Shown here one piece after another: positions 47,641 through 61,690 of a stretch of DNA of 64,000 bases. A program made the position numbers and the translations under genes. The DNA is from Styela clava (lineage: Eukaryota > Chordata > Ascidiacea > Stolidobranchia > Styelidae): contig NC_135255.1 of NCBI RefSeq assembly GCF_964204865.1, positions 12,677,135 through 12,741,134 of the forward strand, given 5' to 3'. Numbering within the stretch: position 1 is the stretch's first letter; each line of letters starts with the position of its first letter. The notes below the pieces were generated by a model. The model saw only the letters and a program-made list of their open reading frames with translations, was not told where the DNA came from and ran no database searches.

Positions 47641-50600
47641 ATGATCCGGTTATTAGAATCAAATCAAAGAATATGAAAATCGCCTTTGTGTACTGAGAAT
47701 CATAACATTCTGAAACAGCGTATGAACAATATTCAATTTAAAGAGACTTCAAGAATTATTTGTAAATTATCCTGATTATTGTATAAATTTGATTTAAAAA
47801 TATCGTTTGATTCGGATGTGAAAAAAAAATAAATCCTGATCTATAAGTGAATAAATTTACATGCAATAAACTGCTGTTTATCTTGTTAGCCTGAACAGAA
47901 AGTAGATATGTAATCAATTTCCCAAACCACTGATGAAAATATTTAATGGTTTTCAATTTAAGTTCTTTTAAAGATATGGTTGGGATTGGGGCTGGCTACA
48001 ATTAAATATTATTTAGTTTCGAATCGAACCGATCATTTGACGTATGACCTCTGTTTTTTTTTTCATTGCGACATCTTTCGTGTATACTCTACGACCAACT
48101 AGTTCATGCACAAGCAGGTAGGTCAAAAGCTACCATAGCTTGACTGGAAACTTTTCGATTCGGCATTCTCCTTTATATTTGAGCATCATTCTCACTCGTT
48201 AAAAAAAGTCAGATGATGTTACTATAGATTCGTTGACATGAAATTTAAAAAAATTCAAATAACTCTGTAAAGGAAAGGGATTTTCAACAAGCAGAAGTGA
48301 TTGGGGAAAGGTACTTGGAATAGATATTTCATTAGTCATAGGTTAACTCCACGAATTATGAATGGAAAATGGCGACTAATGTATAGTGATATTACTTGGA
48401 ATTCGTTTTAAAAGAACCAGAGCTCAATGTTCAGACGAATTAGGCCCATTTTTACAATCAGAAAATTATGTAACTACTATGCAAGTTGCTGCATACACAC
48501 TTTTAGGTTTTCAAAATTATATTAATCTTATGAAGATAATTCACTAGCAAACAGCATGCAATCTAAACAGCTTTGTCTAGAATCCCCACGGTAGAAGTTA
48601 TAGCAATAATGAAGCTACAATATAAAGACCGATTTTGCGGTGGACTACATCAACATCATGCACCTAAATAGCAAATTGGGATAATTAGCGTATGTCGACA
48701 ATCAAAATTCTGGAAATTGTAGCACCTAATATATAACAAAACATCAGAAAATATATTGGAACTTTCCTATTTAGACCATTTTCAAGCTATGTTTTTGTTG
48801 ATAACCACGGCAGGTATCTTTGCCTTTAGAAATTATCAAACCCTTGTTGCCACTTGTCAATGCAACACAAAAGAGCGATGCTCAAATATATGGATACGAA
48901 AGCTAAAACGAAGTAGTACGGGTATGCAATTTGCCACAGAAGACTATCGGTACCGCCTGGTCACAGCATCGCGAACGCGGAACCGCAACACGGTGCGATA
49001 TTTATCGCAAAAAAAAATCTTTTAGAACGAGCGGAAATTAATGAAATGAATAAAAGTAGTGTCCTTCTAGCGAATATACAATCTTTAACCACTGGAAATT
49101 TCAAAGCAATTGTCTGTAGATAATGAGAAAGGCAATTTTTTCATAACAAGAAGAGGAAATATACCAACTAGAACAACAACAACATATTAATAACAAAACG
49201 ATTCATATGTACATTTCGTGTCCAAAGACTGCTATACACTAAAATAAGTTTTTTATTTCGGTGATGACTGATGAACAAACCAGAAATAAGGCGGCATCTG
49301 CACTGTTTTTGTAATCTAAAATGTATTTATATACATGACATCTTTACAAAATATAAGATATTCGTAAAATATTTAAAATAGTTTTTTCATAAAGTTTTTG
49401 AAAGAAAAGTGTTTGGCATAATCTGGTTCTCAAAAGTTCCTAGTAATATCATTTGTTTCTGATTTTTTTGAATCTTGTTTCCTAATTTTGCCTAGTACAA
49501 ATCTAGACTTGCATGGCTGATCGACCCTTGTTTTCATAAGTAATAGGGCAGTGAAAACTTGTACAGTAGTTAATTATCAGTCGTAAATTGACGATGAAAC
49601 TTGCTTCATTATGGTATCCCTTTAAATACCTATATTTATTTCAAATTATAGAAACATTCAATAATCATGCAAATGCCAAAAGGTGTACTCTCTTCTGAAA
49701 AGATATTATTATCGATAATTGCATCTCATTCGAAAAATTCAACAAAAAAAGTTACAAAATTTTATTGATGGTAAATGGCCGTACAATAGCTATAATATCC
49801 ACAGGTGTTTGTGGATCTCGTGATCTGCCAATTTGAAGACGACGGAATGTGATTATTCGAGCATGTGAGGGATTTAATTATTGCTATTAGTGCTACAATA
49901 AGGGTAACTAATTATTGCAATGTTACGCAAACGGAACAGTTGAACTGATCTCCAATGTAGCTATTTAATGTAATTGATCCTGGATTTGTTTATCGCCTTC
50001 CCTAAGTTACTAGGTTACACTTGTCACCATTTTAACTAAAAAAAACTCCGAAACTAACCATCGGGTAATTTGAATGCCAAAGCCTCGAGTCAAATCAAGT
50101 TTTTTTTTTTCAATCATACAGCTCGGTGCAAATAAGTTTCTATATGCACAACTATTTCAACTTGTTTGTGACTGGTTGCAGCGGAAGTCTGAGATATTTG
50201 AAGAGTTGCGATAGTCGTGCGTTTGTTCGAAAGGTTTCGAGTTCCGCTTGCTAGTAATCATTATGGCGCTCAAAGACACGGAAATTCAAAAGCAGAAACT
50301 TTTTGTCTGCATTTTCATGAAATTGCTCAATAACTTTTGCTAGCTATGATAAATATAAAATTAATTCACTTCAGTTTAATAGTATTCCGATTATGTTAAG
50401 GCTACAAACGAACTATGTGAATAAAATAAATAAAATATGGTAAAATGCCAGTTGGACTTTTCTAATTGTTTCAGCACAATACATTGCTTACGAACCAAAC
50501 GACATATTGTCACGGACGGACAGACAAAATGAGGTCTGTCATTAGTAATAGTAAAAAATGGAAAGTGAAACCATCAAAACAGTTTTTCCGTATCACGACC

Positions 50601-53600
50601 AGAAAACTAATTTCACAAGGTCATAAACTTTCCAGTAACCAATAATCATACGTTTTTATGCGAGTTCCTATGTAAATAAAGCCTCCATATTTTTCAGAGT
50701 CTAGTTTAGCATTAAACCAAAAATATTCAAATGGTTAATACAAATCCAATTGTTCCAATGTTGTGGAAATAATACATCCGAGCATTGCTTCATTATCTAC
50801 ATTTAACGAATATGTGCGTAATCGGGGTCGCGACACGATTGCCGTTGGCGTCTCGCCAAAATAAATAGTTGGAAGTCTCATCTGTTTGTCATCTGCATTT
50901 TTTGCATGTGGTATGTCAATTAACTGTTTTACGGAAAACAAACTTAATTGCCGCTCAAGTAAAGAACTCCAGACTAGTTTATTAAGCGTTTATCACATTT
51001 AACGTAATGTCGACATGATATAATGAAACATTTTGTGTGGCGCAGACTGTACACGCAAAGCGTGAAATACAATTTAACTGTAAGTTTGTGACTTATATCA
51101 TTTTTTGCATTTTTTAAAAATACGCATTTTCGCTATGGCAAAATATTCAGCACAACTGTCATCTTGCGAATTATATCTAATATGGCATTTGGTAAAAATA
51201 CAGGATTACCATATGACAGAATATACAGCATGTTACAATAGCCACACAAAAATCGTTCACAATCTGATATATTTCGTCATGTAGAACAGTCAGCATGACA
51301 GATAAAGGTATTATTACGTAATATACAGCTAACACGCAGCAATTACAAACCAAAAATATATTTCTGATAGAAGACTTGATATAACCGGAAGTATAAGTCT
51401 CGGATTAATTTGACAAGTAATTAGTCTTTATTATGATGTGTATCACAGTGATATTTAAACAATAATACTGTAATGCAAAACTAATTATCGATATGGTCAT
51501 GATAGAAATCTGAAAATATTTACTACGTCATCTTTTGAAATCCCTGAGTGACGATGCAAACTTAAAGCTAGCTGTCAAAGGGGCGTGAGTAAAACGTTGA
51601 GATTTTCAATTTTTTGTAGTCCGTAGTATATGGTACTTATATGGACTTGTTGTGTTTATTCTTAAATTAACTTAACCATATTCAATGTACCACGCCCAAG
51701 AAAGTTGACGTGACAATCCGAAATAAAAAGTATGTTTTAATATCAGAATGTTTGATAATATTTTGGTTTCGATTAATGTTTGAAAATTGATAATCATGGT
51801 TACCATATTTATATGACTAATTTGTTCGCTGAAAATTATTTAAATGTAAATGAATAACGATGACCCAGACAATGACTACAGACTTCGCAACTACTTTCTC
51901 CAGTTGTTTTAAAAAAGACGATAAAACGAGGACTTAGTCATCGAGAACAACCACGTGGAGGCGACAAGGAGAAAATGTTTCTTGGTTAACATTTGGGAGG
52001 GAATATTTTAATTGTTACATAAAATGACATCTGTAATACTTGTATACACATGATCCAACTGTTCAGTTTTGAAGAAGATTCTTGTGAGAGAGCTTGATAA
52101 ATTACAGATCAGGTTTATTTTTTTAGATCATCTATTGCTAATGATGAACTAAACTTCATATGTCTTTTGTGATTTGTCAGCTGAAAAACTTTCTTTCAGA
52201 AATTGATAAGCTTAAAAATGATAATTCTGAAAAATCTTCACACGCTTAATCGCTACAGACATACAAATCACTTGAGATTGATTTTTGCTTGCATATATTT
52301 TGAAATAAACGAGATTATGATATTTCGATATATTTTTGAATAATTCAGAGTCTACATATAATATGGGCATGGTAGCAAAAACAATATATACAACAATATA
52401 GCGAACAGAAGTAATGTGTTGTACAATTTCTCGTTAATATAACGCATTAACCGTAACTTCATGGTATGATCACACAAAAGTAACATAATTTAAAATACAA
52501 ATTGGAATTGGATTCTTTTTTAATAATGTCATCGGTACCGTTTGTATGCTAGTCGATTTGCGTGGTTTGACTGTCTAGTAACCAGTAACCACTCGGCACA
52601 CACATTTAGTTGTACCTCTAGATCCAAGTCGTAGACAAAGTTTGCGTAAATTTCATATTCTAAACAAAAACGTTTGAACTGTGAAGTTGAAAATTTTTAT
52701 TCAAAATATATGATGTCAAGTGGCAACGAAATAGGGTTTTTGTACTATATTCACGAAATGAATTAATTAAATATTTTATATGCAAATTAATACATTTTAA
52801 ATAACGTATTGTGTCGTTCAGATATATTTTTATATCTGATATGTCATGGGCCGGCGTTGGTCAAACGTGTCGTCATCAATTTAAAAAAAAGTTTGAGGTA
52901 GGCCCATGAGGTAATCAGCAAATGGAAATCTTAATTAATTTGTCATCGCAATGTCATATGAAGTTTATTTTGACTATGGAGAAAGAAATGGGAATTTCAA
53001 GCGGTTAGGTAATTTATTCCTAAAAGGCATTATGCAAAATTCTAGTATTAGTACAAAAATACATGGCGAAAATCCGTTGAAATCAAATCGTTTGTCGCAA
53101 ATCCAAAATATTATACGCGTTAGATAGTCACAAGTACCTCCAATAGCCAACATGAATAAATGAAGTTAAATGAAGTTTTTCGATTCGTCAATTGTGAAAT
53201 AATCAATATATTTACATGTGATGAAACAAGTTTCGCGTTGAAAGGATAATCGTGATATCCTCATATTGCATTTCCGGGTTGAAAGGTCAAGTAGGTAAAT
53301 TTCATCAAGCGTGAAAAGGTGATAAATCGGGACTTATGCAGTATTGAGTTAGTTCAACCGGGCACATTTGCTGAAACGTGTTCGGACGTTCTGTGAAGTC
53401 TAAGTTAGCGTGCGTCAATGCGACATTTTTTCGAAGCCGCCGACGCGATCTATTTTTTCTGATGTCGTTCTGTAACAAGAACGTCTTTTTTCTTTACTTC
53501 GTATTCGATTCTCATATAAAATATCCCCGACCACACCAATCGTTCAAATATTTGGTTAGACTGATGCGAGAAAGATAAACGCAAAAGTGAGGCGAGGCAC

Positions 53601-53666
53601 ATTTACCGTAGTTGGATGTTATAATTTTTTGTCAAATCGATACGGAACTCATCAGCAGTCAACATC
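47641..53666. other. Intergenic, repeats only
   Basis: About 6 kb without a recognisable gene. It contains repeat cores near 48,168-48,190 (TATATTTGAGCATC) and 48,855-48,990. The open frame at 50735-50941 (-) has no recognisable domain. The 53,200-53,660 part should contain the promoter of the secreted-protein gene, but no element can be assigned. Confidence 0.5.
48855..48990 (-). repeat. Dispersed repeat with TATATTTGAGCA core, inverted copy
   Basis: On the minus strand it reads GCACCGTGTTGCGGTTCCG, GGCGGTACCGATAG, ATTGCATACCCGTACTAC, TTCGTTTTAGCTTTCG and CCATATATTTGAGCATCG. These match copies at 12,005, 40,428 and 41,530. The overlapping plus-strand open frame (48756-49025) is therefore not a gene. 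Confidence 0.6.
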
Positions 53667-56600
53667 ATGAAAATTTCATTTATTATAATCGGAATATTAT
53701 CAACATTGTCTATTACATATGGAGCACCCGTTGAAGGGGGTGAGAAAAATTATTTAGTTTTTACTGCGAAAACTTTTATCTGACAAAAAAGTTTTAAAGT
53801 TTAAATTTTTCAAACTTGTATTATATTTTAGAATAATTTGTTCATATTATTTACCTATCATTTATATTAATACAATATCGTATTCTAATAAATATGTTGC
53901 AACATTGGAATGGAGTTGCTTGTTGTAAAAGTTGAACATTCTACATTGTACATAACAGTAGTGCTAAAGTAAAGAAAATAATGAATATGTGCCTAAATCT
54001 ACATGAAGCAATTTGGGCCAAAATAAAATGATGGTTCAGATTAAAAAATAAAATAAAATAAGCAGTACATCTGATTAGTTTTAGGGTACTAAGTGAAAAA
54101 AGAAACTAGTAGAAGAAATCTGTTTCTAGAACATTTGAAATATTATTGGGAATATTTTCAAAATATGTATAGAAAATTAAAATGAAGTTGCACCGAATCT
54201 AAATGTTTTAATTCCCGCGTAAAAGTTGCGGCAATATTTGTCAACATTTATCCAGTGGCCATGTAGGATTTTATGATGATATCTACTCATTTGTAATTAA
54301 TTTATAGTATTTGCTTTGGCGTTAATATTGTGGCAGATTTATGATTTCGTATTTATGGTTTTACAATGTAATTTCATTACTGCAATAAAAGAATGATAAT
54401 AATAATAAAAACACGAAGTAAATAAAATCAAATGCAAATATAAAAAAATTGAAAATTTAAAATTATCATAAATTATTTAATAATTTTTATAAATGTCATG
54501 GATCATCAGCACCTAATTTATTTGTAGACGTTGTACTTCTAGATGCGGGTTAGTGACCTAGCTCTGAGCTACCCCACATAAAACAATGAAATAAAATTTA
54601 TTGGGATACACCTCAGCAAAGGCCACGAATAGCCCGCGCTATCCATGGATAATGCCAGTGGCACTAGAACGATTATTTTCGTTGTTATTATTGAAAATAA
54701 AAATTAAACTTCAAATAAATATTGTATAATGTTAACGCCTTCAAATGATTCTACTTTAATTGCAATGAATATAGTATAAATTTTTTCTTGCCAAAAATAA
54801 CTTGAAAATATTAGAATTTCGATTCTTTCCATTCAAAGCATTAGTTTTATGACCTTCAGTTGACACAAGACGTACTTGAGGTATTTATATATTAATGAAA
54901 ACCATATCTCCGTATTGTATTTCAAATCCAATATTACTATCGTATTAAATTTCAAAATCCATCAAAACTGAGGTAGACCTTCACTATTTTGCTAGAACAG
55001 GTTTCGAAGTTTCAAGTCTGTAGCCAGAGGCGTTTTGACTAAGTTTTTCATTTATGCCGTAACTGGAGATATTGTGTTTGTACAGCGATGATGAATGTTT
55101 AATGAGTATTTTACGTTGCAAACCCTGACATTTCACACATATTAAAAAGCTGACCCATTTTCCTGTTAAAGTCCTGTTGATAATAAAATGTATTGCTGAC
55201 TACGTATTTCGAGAACAATCTCAATAAATACTTAAAGTAATATTGAGATATTTCTAAAACTGGATTCAAAAATTATTAATACAAATTATAATTCATAAAA
55301 GAGCAATGTTATATCCTTTCATTTACAGGAGTTCAATTAAATATCGGTGCATCGTCGCGTTTCTTAAAATTGTATCTATTATTAACTTAATCACTTTCAT
55401 AATTGCTCAAATTTAATCCTATGATTTTCGAAATTTATGTTATCATTGCGCAATGATTTTATTTCATATTTCATCATATAGCCTAATCAATGTCATTGGC
55501 ATTCATAATTAGAAGGATGTAGCAATGTCATGACTTTTACACGATATTCAACACTTCCGTTACAGACCTAAAGCGCAGAAAATATTTATTGATTTGAATT
55601 AGCCCGAACAGATAGATTCATATGCGACATAAAACGGTTCACACCTAAGTTGGTGAACTATTTTTAAATTTTAGGCACTTGAAATAGGAAGTCGAATTCA
55701 AAATATAGATTACAAGTTGTGATGAATCTCTTCGTGTTATCTAAGGTGTATTTTTATATAATTTCATTTCACATTTGTGTGAATAAAACGTGGTAACTCC
55801 AGACAAAGAAACATCAATCAACATGTATTAATTAATTGTATAATATGGAGGTGTGTAGCAGGTGTGTTAGGGACATTTTGGAACAGAAAATAATTTTGCG
55901 AACTAAAACTAATAAAGTTGTACATATTATAAAAATTCAATCTTAAATATCAACACACAACACATTAGTCATTCAGTTCGTAACATCATTTGCGGGGTCG
56001 TTCTTCTTTCTAATTTTTAATTAAACCACTCTCGTATTAATGATTTCATTTTGTCAACAGAGCGTTTTACAGACTATGCCCGATAAGAATCTTAGAAATT
56101 TAATAAATCTTATCAAATGCCTTTTGTATTTCATCGAATTAAAGAAAACTGAAATCTGTGTTGTGTATTAAGATATGGGCAGTCGGTAGTGAAATGTTTT
56201 AATCGCACTCCAATTTAAAGTGTTCAAGTACACCCGACTTTTCGACCCTCCGGAAATATGCGACGTCATTCTACGCCTCTATTAATTAAAGAATTTTAGT
56301 TACATCACTACAATTACCGCCCACAAACCGCAAATAATTACAATCAATTATGTCGTGGTGGAATTCCAAAGCGTTCGTCTTCATTTATGAAGAAAGCCGC
56401 GATTAGTTCAATGATTTGTTTACTATGAATCACTCTACAGCGATAATTTTTCAACTGGGCCCAGATGAAACCTATTGTGCTGATTCAGACAAGGATCTAT
56501 ATCACAGATAATTAGAAAAATGACGCCGTGATAATCGTTTCAGTGCATTTAAAACCGAAATTGAATAATATGCTATATGATTTTATTTACAGAGCAATAA

Positions 56601-59600
56601 TGTTCTGGAAATTCCAACAAAACGAGTATGTACAACAATTTTCTGTTTCACAATACAATACTGTGAATGTAATTCGAAACTTTGTCATCGTTAATCGGAT
56701 TCGATATAAAAATCTAGTGAATAATATAAATCTCAATTGTAATATTATTTGGGATTGAAAAAAGAACAAATTGACAATAATTTAACATATCAGGGGTCTG
56801 ACAGAATGTTAGGTCTTTATCGCGGTATATAGCTCCTTTTCAAGCTGAAATTTTTTCCATGACTTCGTTTATCTAATTCCTGTTGACTGATTAGTTCAAC
56901 AAGCGTGATGCTCCGATAAAAAAGTTTTGGTAAAAAAATCGTGCTGAAATATCTGACACATTACATTCTTTACGTGCTGTCCAACAATTTTGAATATAAT
57001 ATACATAATTTGAATAAAGCGATATTAGTACATGCGTAACTTTTTTCATTGAAAACAACTATTCATCACTAACAAAGCAAGACAGATTTTATTGCAACAT
57101 CGTGACTGAAATGCATATATAGGTGTATTTTTATACAGAAGATCACACGTATTAGGGAAACTTTATTTTATCAATATACCTATATGCGCTAATATGAAAT
57201 TATAAGAGAAAAGGAGGAGAGCTTTGTTCCGTCAGTAAGAAATCAAGCCTTGCAACAATAAAAAAAATTAACAAAATACACAAAACTTTTCGGTATAGAC
57301 TGGAGGGAGCGATAAGATCATGCGGTCAACAAACTTAACCCTGTTCCAATATTCTTACCGATTTTTTGTAAATGATGTATAAAAATGGTTACTTGTGGGA
57401 GAGTAGTCTAGTTATTTCACAGAATATTTTTGAGTCAAACATGTTATTTTAACAAAAGTAACTGAAAATTAACAATTTCACTGCTCAATTCTGTAAATCA
57501 GTTTAAATATTTTTGAAATTTCTCAGTTTCTTTTCTTGTTCCAAATGTTTAAAGCGATTTCCAGAGTAGTTCTGTAGGGGGAAAGACTATTCAACTTGAC
57601 TGACTAACTCACCCGTCACATTAATGATTTAAAACAAGCCATGTATTTAGCTTACTTGTTGAATAATACAATTATACAAATTTTTAAATAGCGCAGAAAT
57701 GTGTCATGATGAATATGAACGTCGAGAAATTTCTGTTTTTTTATTTTTAAATCTCATGGCTCGAATAAAATGCAAATTAATGCAATGAATGTTTTATTCC
57801 AACATAAGCATGAAATATTGTATTTGACAGATTTTAATCAAGCGAAAAATATCGACACCGCTTATGGAATTTATACAGGAAATATATCGACCAATTTTGA
57901 AAGGATCAGAAATAAGAGCTTAATTTATGTGGCTTTATTCAACTAACGCTATATCAACTTTTAAAAATATATTACGTCCAATAAAACGTTGACATACAGT
58001 GCAATTTAGTATATTATAAAATCCATCGCTATTTGATTGCACTAATTTGTATTATTTTGTGTAGATTTGTCTTTGACTTATATTTAATGACTTCTCTTAT
58101 TTGTTGCAGTACTTTGCCAAATAAACCCGTTTCAAAAGAGTACGTTTGAGTCGTCTCTGTTGCTTGAAAATCACTTGATGTGTCCAACTGAAGGGGACTT
58201 CCTTCATCCGGCGGAGTATTGTGAGCATTTGTACAAATGTCCTTTGGATTTCGACGACAAGATAAGACATTGTGAGGCTTTTTGCAAAAGTGATGGAACT
58301 TGGGACTACAAATATCCGACCTGTGATGACATGGTTCCCTTTGTAAGTGATTTTGATTTAGGTGATTAACAAGATATTATTTGAAAATAACAATATAATA
58401 ATAACAAGATATTCATGCGTCACTTGTGGCTTTACTACGGCATATCACAGTCAAAACTTGATTCAGTGTGTGCTGTAGCATATACTGTACAGGGAATAAA
58501 TTTCTCATCTAATTTTGACTGGGAGTGCGAAATAATTATGCAGGTCAATGAAGTTGGGCGGGCATTTCTGATTATTCACATAAATTACGAAAGGCATGAA
58601 TATGCAACATGTAAAAGACGTTTCAAATCTGAGCACAGGCTTGCATTCATACAAATGACCAAAGCAGTCGTTATTGCTTAATTACGTATATTGTAAATTG
58701 TATATATATTTTGTGTATAATAGTCCAATAAATCTGATAAAAGTTGGTTATCGTCCCTGATGAATTTAAACAAAACTGTAGTTGGTCTATATACCTATAT
58801 TCTGGACATTATTCCAAGCTGGAAAGTTTCATACAAATATACTTGACAAAGATATAGTTTACTGATTCCGATAACTGCACAATATTAAAGTGTTCCACTC
58901 AGTTTCTACATAGACCTAATTTCAATTTCATCGTATTTTCTGTTTTTTATTCATCGATTTTAATTTTTACCATTTCTATATTTAGTTAATGTAATAGTTC
59001 TTACGTATATACGTGACGTCTATATTTACGATTCCCAGTTGTTACAGACAATATTACTCACAAAGATTTGCTGCTCGCTTGTAGCTATTAAAAACATTAT
59101 CGGTCTGAAAATTCATCCATTTTTCTGTATTTTTTTGCTTTTGTTCAAAACATTTCTCGATAAGTTTTTCACCACATTATTATAAAGGCCGAACTGCTTG
59201 ATTCGGAAGTCACTAAACAAGAAGCAGCTGTTAGAAAAAGGCGGCGGAGAAGGCGAAGGATGGCGATACATAATAATGTATGTTAGAACATCAAGAAAAT
59301 AATTTGTATCAACGGGCTCCAGGAATAAAACCCTTGTCCCGCGTGTGATAACTAACCATGAATAATCGAAAATTAGATGTGGTGTCATGATTCTTCAACA
59401 AAAATATAACATACAGCTAGTATTTTCTGAACGTGCATGCAAAACATCAACTTTAATATAGTTTGTGAACGTCGTTTAAATGTAATCTCTCTCGAGATTT
59501 TTATGCATGTACTTTTTACATTTAGAACTTGATTCTTTCACGTGTTATACCGTTTGACCAACACTGATTCAATTATAGATAAATAAAAGTAACTCTTTGT

Positions 59601-61690
59601 AACGGATAGTAGGAATATATTTCTTTTGTGATATTTATTCTCTTCCCTAAAAATATCATCCAAATACGATTGGAAGCAGAACGAAACTCAATTGGACGAG
59701 ATTAGCTGACACCGTCTAAATATTTTGATGTTAAATTCCATAATAAAATGAAACAAAATATACAAAGTTTGGCCACATTGCCGGAGGGATAATCTTATGC
59801 GCACGAAGAAACCGCGATGCGAAATAGTTATCGTTGTATCCTACCGCTTTGCCACCAAACAATTTAGAATTTCTCTGAACGCATAACTGTCATTATATTG
59901 ATTCGTCAGAATAAACATTAATGATTAAACAGTTAACAACTTAACGAATATTTCCCCAAAATAACCCCAATCATATTACTTACATCTAATAACTTTCAAA
60001 CTCTATAGTTTATACAACGAATTCTTAATAATAGCGACTTTCGAGAACTCTGAAATCATAGGCAAACCATCTATAGAGAAAATCGTCTTCACGTATAATA
60101 AAAACAATGTGATTTTTTTTTGCCAGTAAATAGATAATTAGAATTAGTTTAATTTTTTAACTACAGTTATCTTTCTACCTTGCCACTTCTTCTAATAAGC
60201 GAATCAACATTCAACAATTACTCGAAGTTAATGTTTTACTCTACCAAGCATGGGATTCAACAAGGCATTTTTGAGTTTGAGAACTTGTTTTGTATTCATA
60301 TTACCATGGAAACAGATTTCCTGATACTTTCCTTTTAATCATTTTCTTTATGTCTTGTCCTCTCCATTGTCTTCATCTTGTCTTTTATGGTGATACACAA
60401 TCAAGCATGATCTATATGAACTTAATTTTCATTTTTGCGTAGCCAATTTTGAACCAAAATAGCTTAAAATTCTACGATAATTTCAGTTCTATTTTTTATC
60501 ACAGGCTGATGCTATTTTAGAAGCTTTGAAGGAGCGGGAGACACTGATTGGGAAAGAGGTAATAATAGAGGTAAAAACCTCAAATATTACATGTAATCAG
60601 TAAATCACGTAGTCAGTGACTGCTATGGTTTTTCATGATTCGTGTCAATGCTGGTTGTTGTGAAAATATAAAACTACTGATAATGCCCACGATTAGAGAT
60701 AAGTTAAATAAGCTGAATAAATTTTAAGGTAAAACAAAAACGATTGTAAGTTTTTTCTATAAAATTAGGAGTAGTATAAATTTGAAGATGACATTTGATA
60801 ACAACGATGTAACATTACTCCAAGAGGAATTATTCTATCCCTTTTTATTAAGGTTAATATTCGAAAAAGAAGAAGCTTTGGTTGGGGAGACGCTGCTGCA
60901 CTCGAGAAACCAGCAGCAAAATCAGCAGAAAATCCAGCTGTGGAGCCAGGCGATCTAGTTGATAAAACGGAAAACTTGGACATTAAAAAATTAGAAGAAA
61001 GCATAGACAACAAAACAAAGAAAATGAAAAAGAAAGTAACTGTGGAAGATATCAAAGCTCTTTGCCACAAAAAGATGTGCACGGTCGTAAATAGTGACAA
61101 AAGCTGTCGAGGATTAGGTGAGACATACATCAAATCATTTACAATAAATAATGACTTGAATATTAGGAAATAAATTGAAGAATTGATCAATTTTTACAAT
61201 AAAGTTCCATCCGTAACTCACAACTTTATACTGTGTTAAACTCGACGTGCCAAGTCAAAATATAAAAATTCAGATAATTTTTGAAGTAAATAACTGGAAC
61301 AGATAATATTTTTGTATCTCGTATTGACGGCAGGATGCGGTCACAGTTTTAGAAGAAAATAGTAATCCAACAAGCATTTTTGCCTTCTATAATTATTTTG
61401 ACGCATTATTTTGCGCAGTATTAAGTTTATTTTTTCGTAAACACAAAAATAAAACTGACCTTCATGATGAATCTACCGTAGTATTTTGATATATCTTTTC
61501 TATTTTGTTTTATTCCTCTAATTGTCATATTTGCTTCTTGCTTCTTTCTTCTAAAGCACATTTTTTCATTTGTTTATTTCTCATAGAAGATCACAAACAA
61601 GCGGACTTCAGCTTGCAAGTAAGAGTGTGTGATATTTGCGTCAAACTTGGAGTGTGCGCCAAATCAATCAAGCTTTTCACGTCCGGATAA
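53667..61690 (+). CDS. Secreted two-module cysteine-rich protein (chitin-binding-like module, RKRR site, C-terminal six-Cys module)
   Basis: Five exons: 53667-53739, 58110-58342, 60505-60558, 60853-61117, 61587-61690. They total 729 nt and 242 residues, all GT-AG with phases agreeing. Residues 1-19 are a signal peptide (MKISFIIIGILSTLSITYG). Residues 49-96 have six Cys (49, 62, 68, 79, 83, 96) in EGDFLHPAEYCEHLYKC ... GTWDYKYPTCD. The first half resembles a peritrophin-type chitin-binding domain and the end resembles a CCP/sushi tail; the Cys spacing fits neither exactly. Exon 3 is a short acidic helix. Exon 4 opens with RKRR (124-127), a furin-type site, then a long charged linker. Residues 191-232 hold six more Cys (191, 196, 205, 223, 226, 232). 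It may be a processed extracellular ligand or matrix protein; function unknown. If the exon 2 donor is not used, an in-frame stop at 58369 ends the protein after module one. Confidence 0.75.
54503..54576 (-). repeat. tRNA-like (SINE head) relic in intron 1 of secreted gene
   Basis: On the minus strand the segment begins GTGGGGTAGCTCAGAGCTAGG, which looks like the 5' half of a tRNA (box A/D-arm). A weak GGTGCTGATGATCC lies where box B would be. It does not fold into a full cloverleaf by eye: the acceptor stem does not close. It is best read as a tRNA-derived SINE relic and not a tRNA gene. Confidence 0.35.
58727..58732 (+). promoter_or_regulatory. Possible intronic polyadenylation signal
   Basis: AATAAA about 360 nt downstream of the in-frame stop at 58369 in intron 2 of the secreted gene. 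It could support a short transcript that retains the start of intron 2. Confidence 0.35.

Noticed and set aside
50735..50941. 68-codon minus-strand open frame
   Set aside because: No domain similarity and no neighbouring exons in compatible phase.
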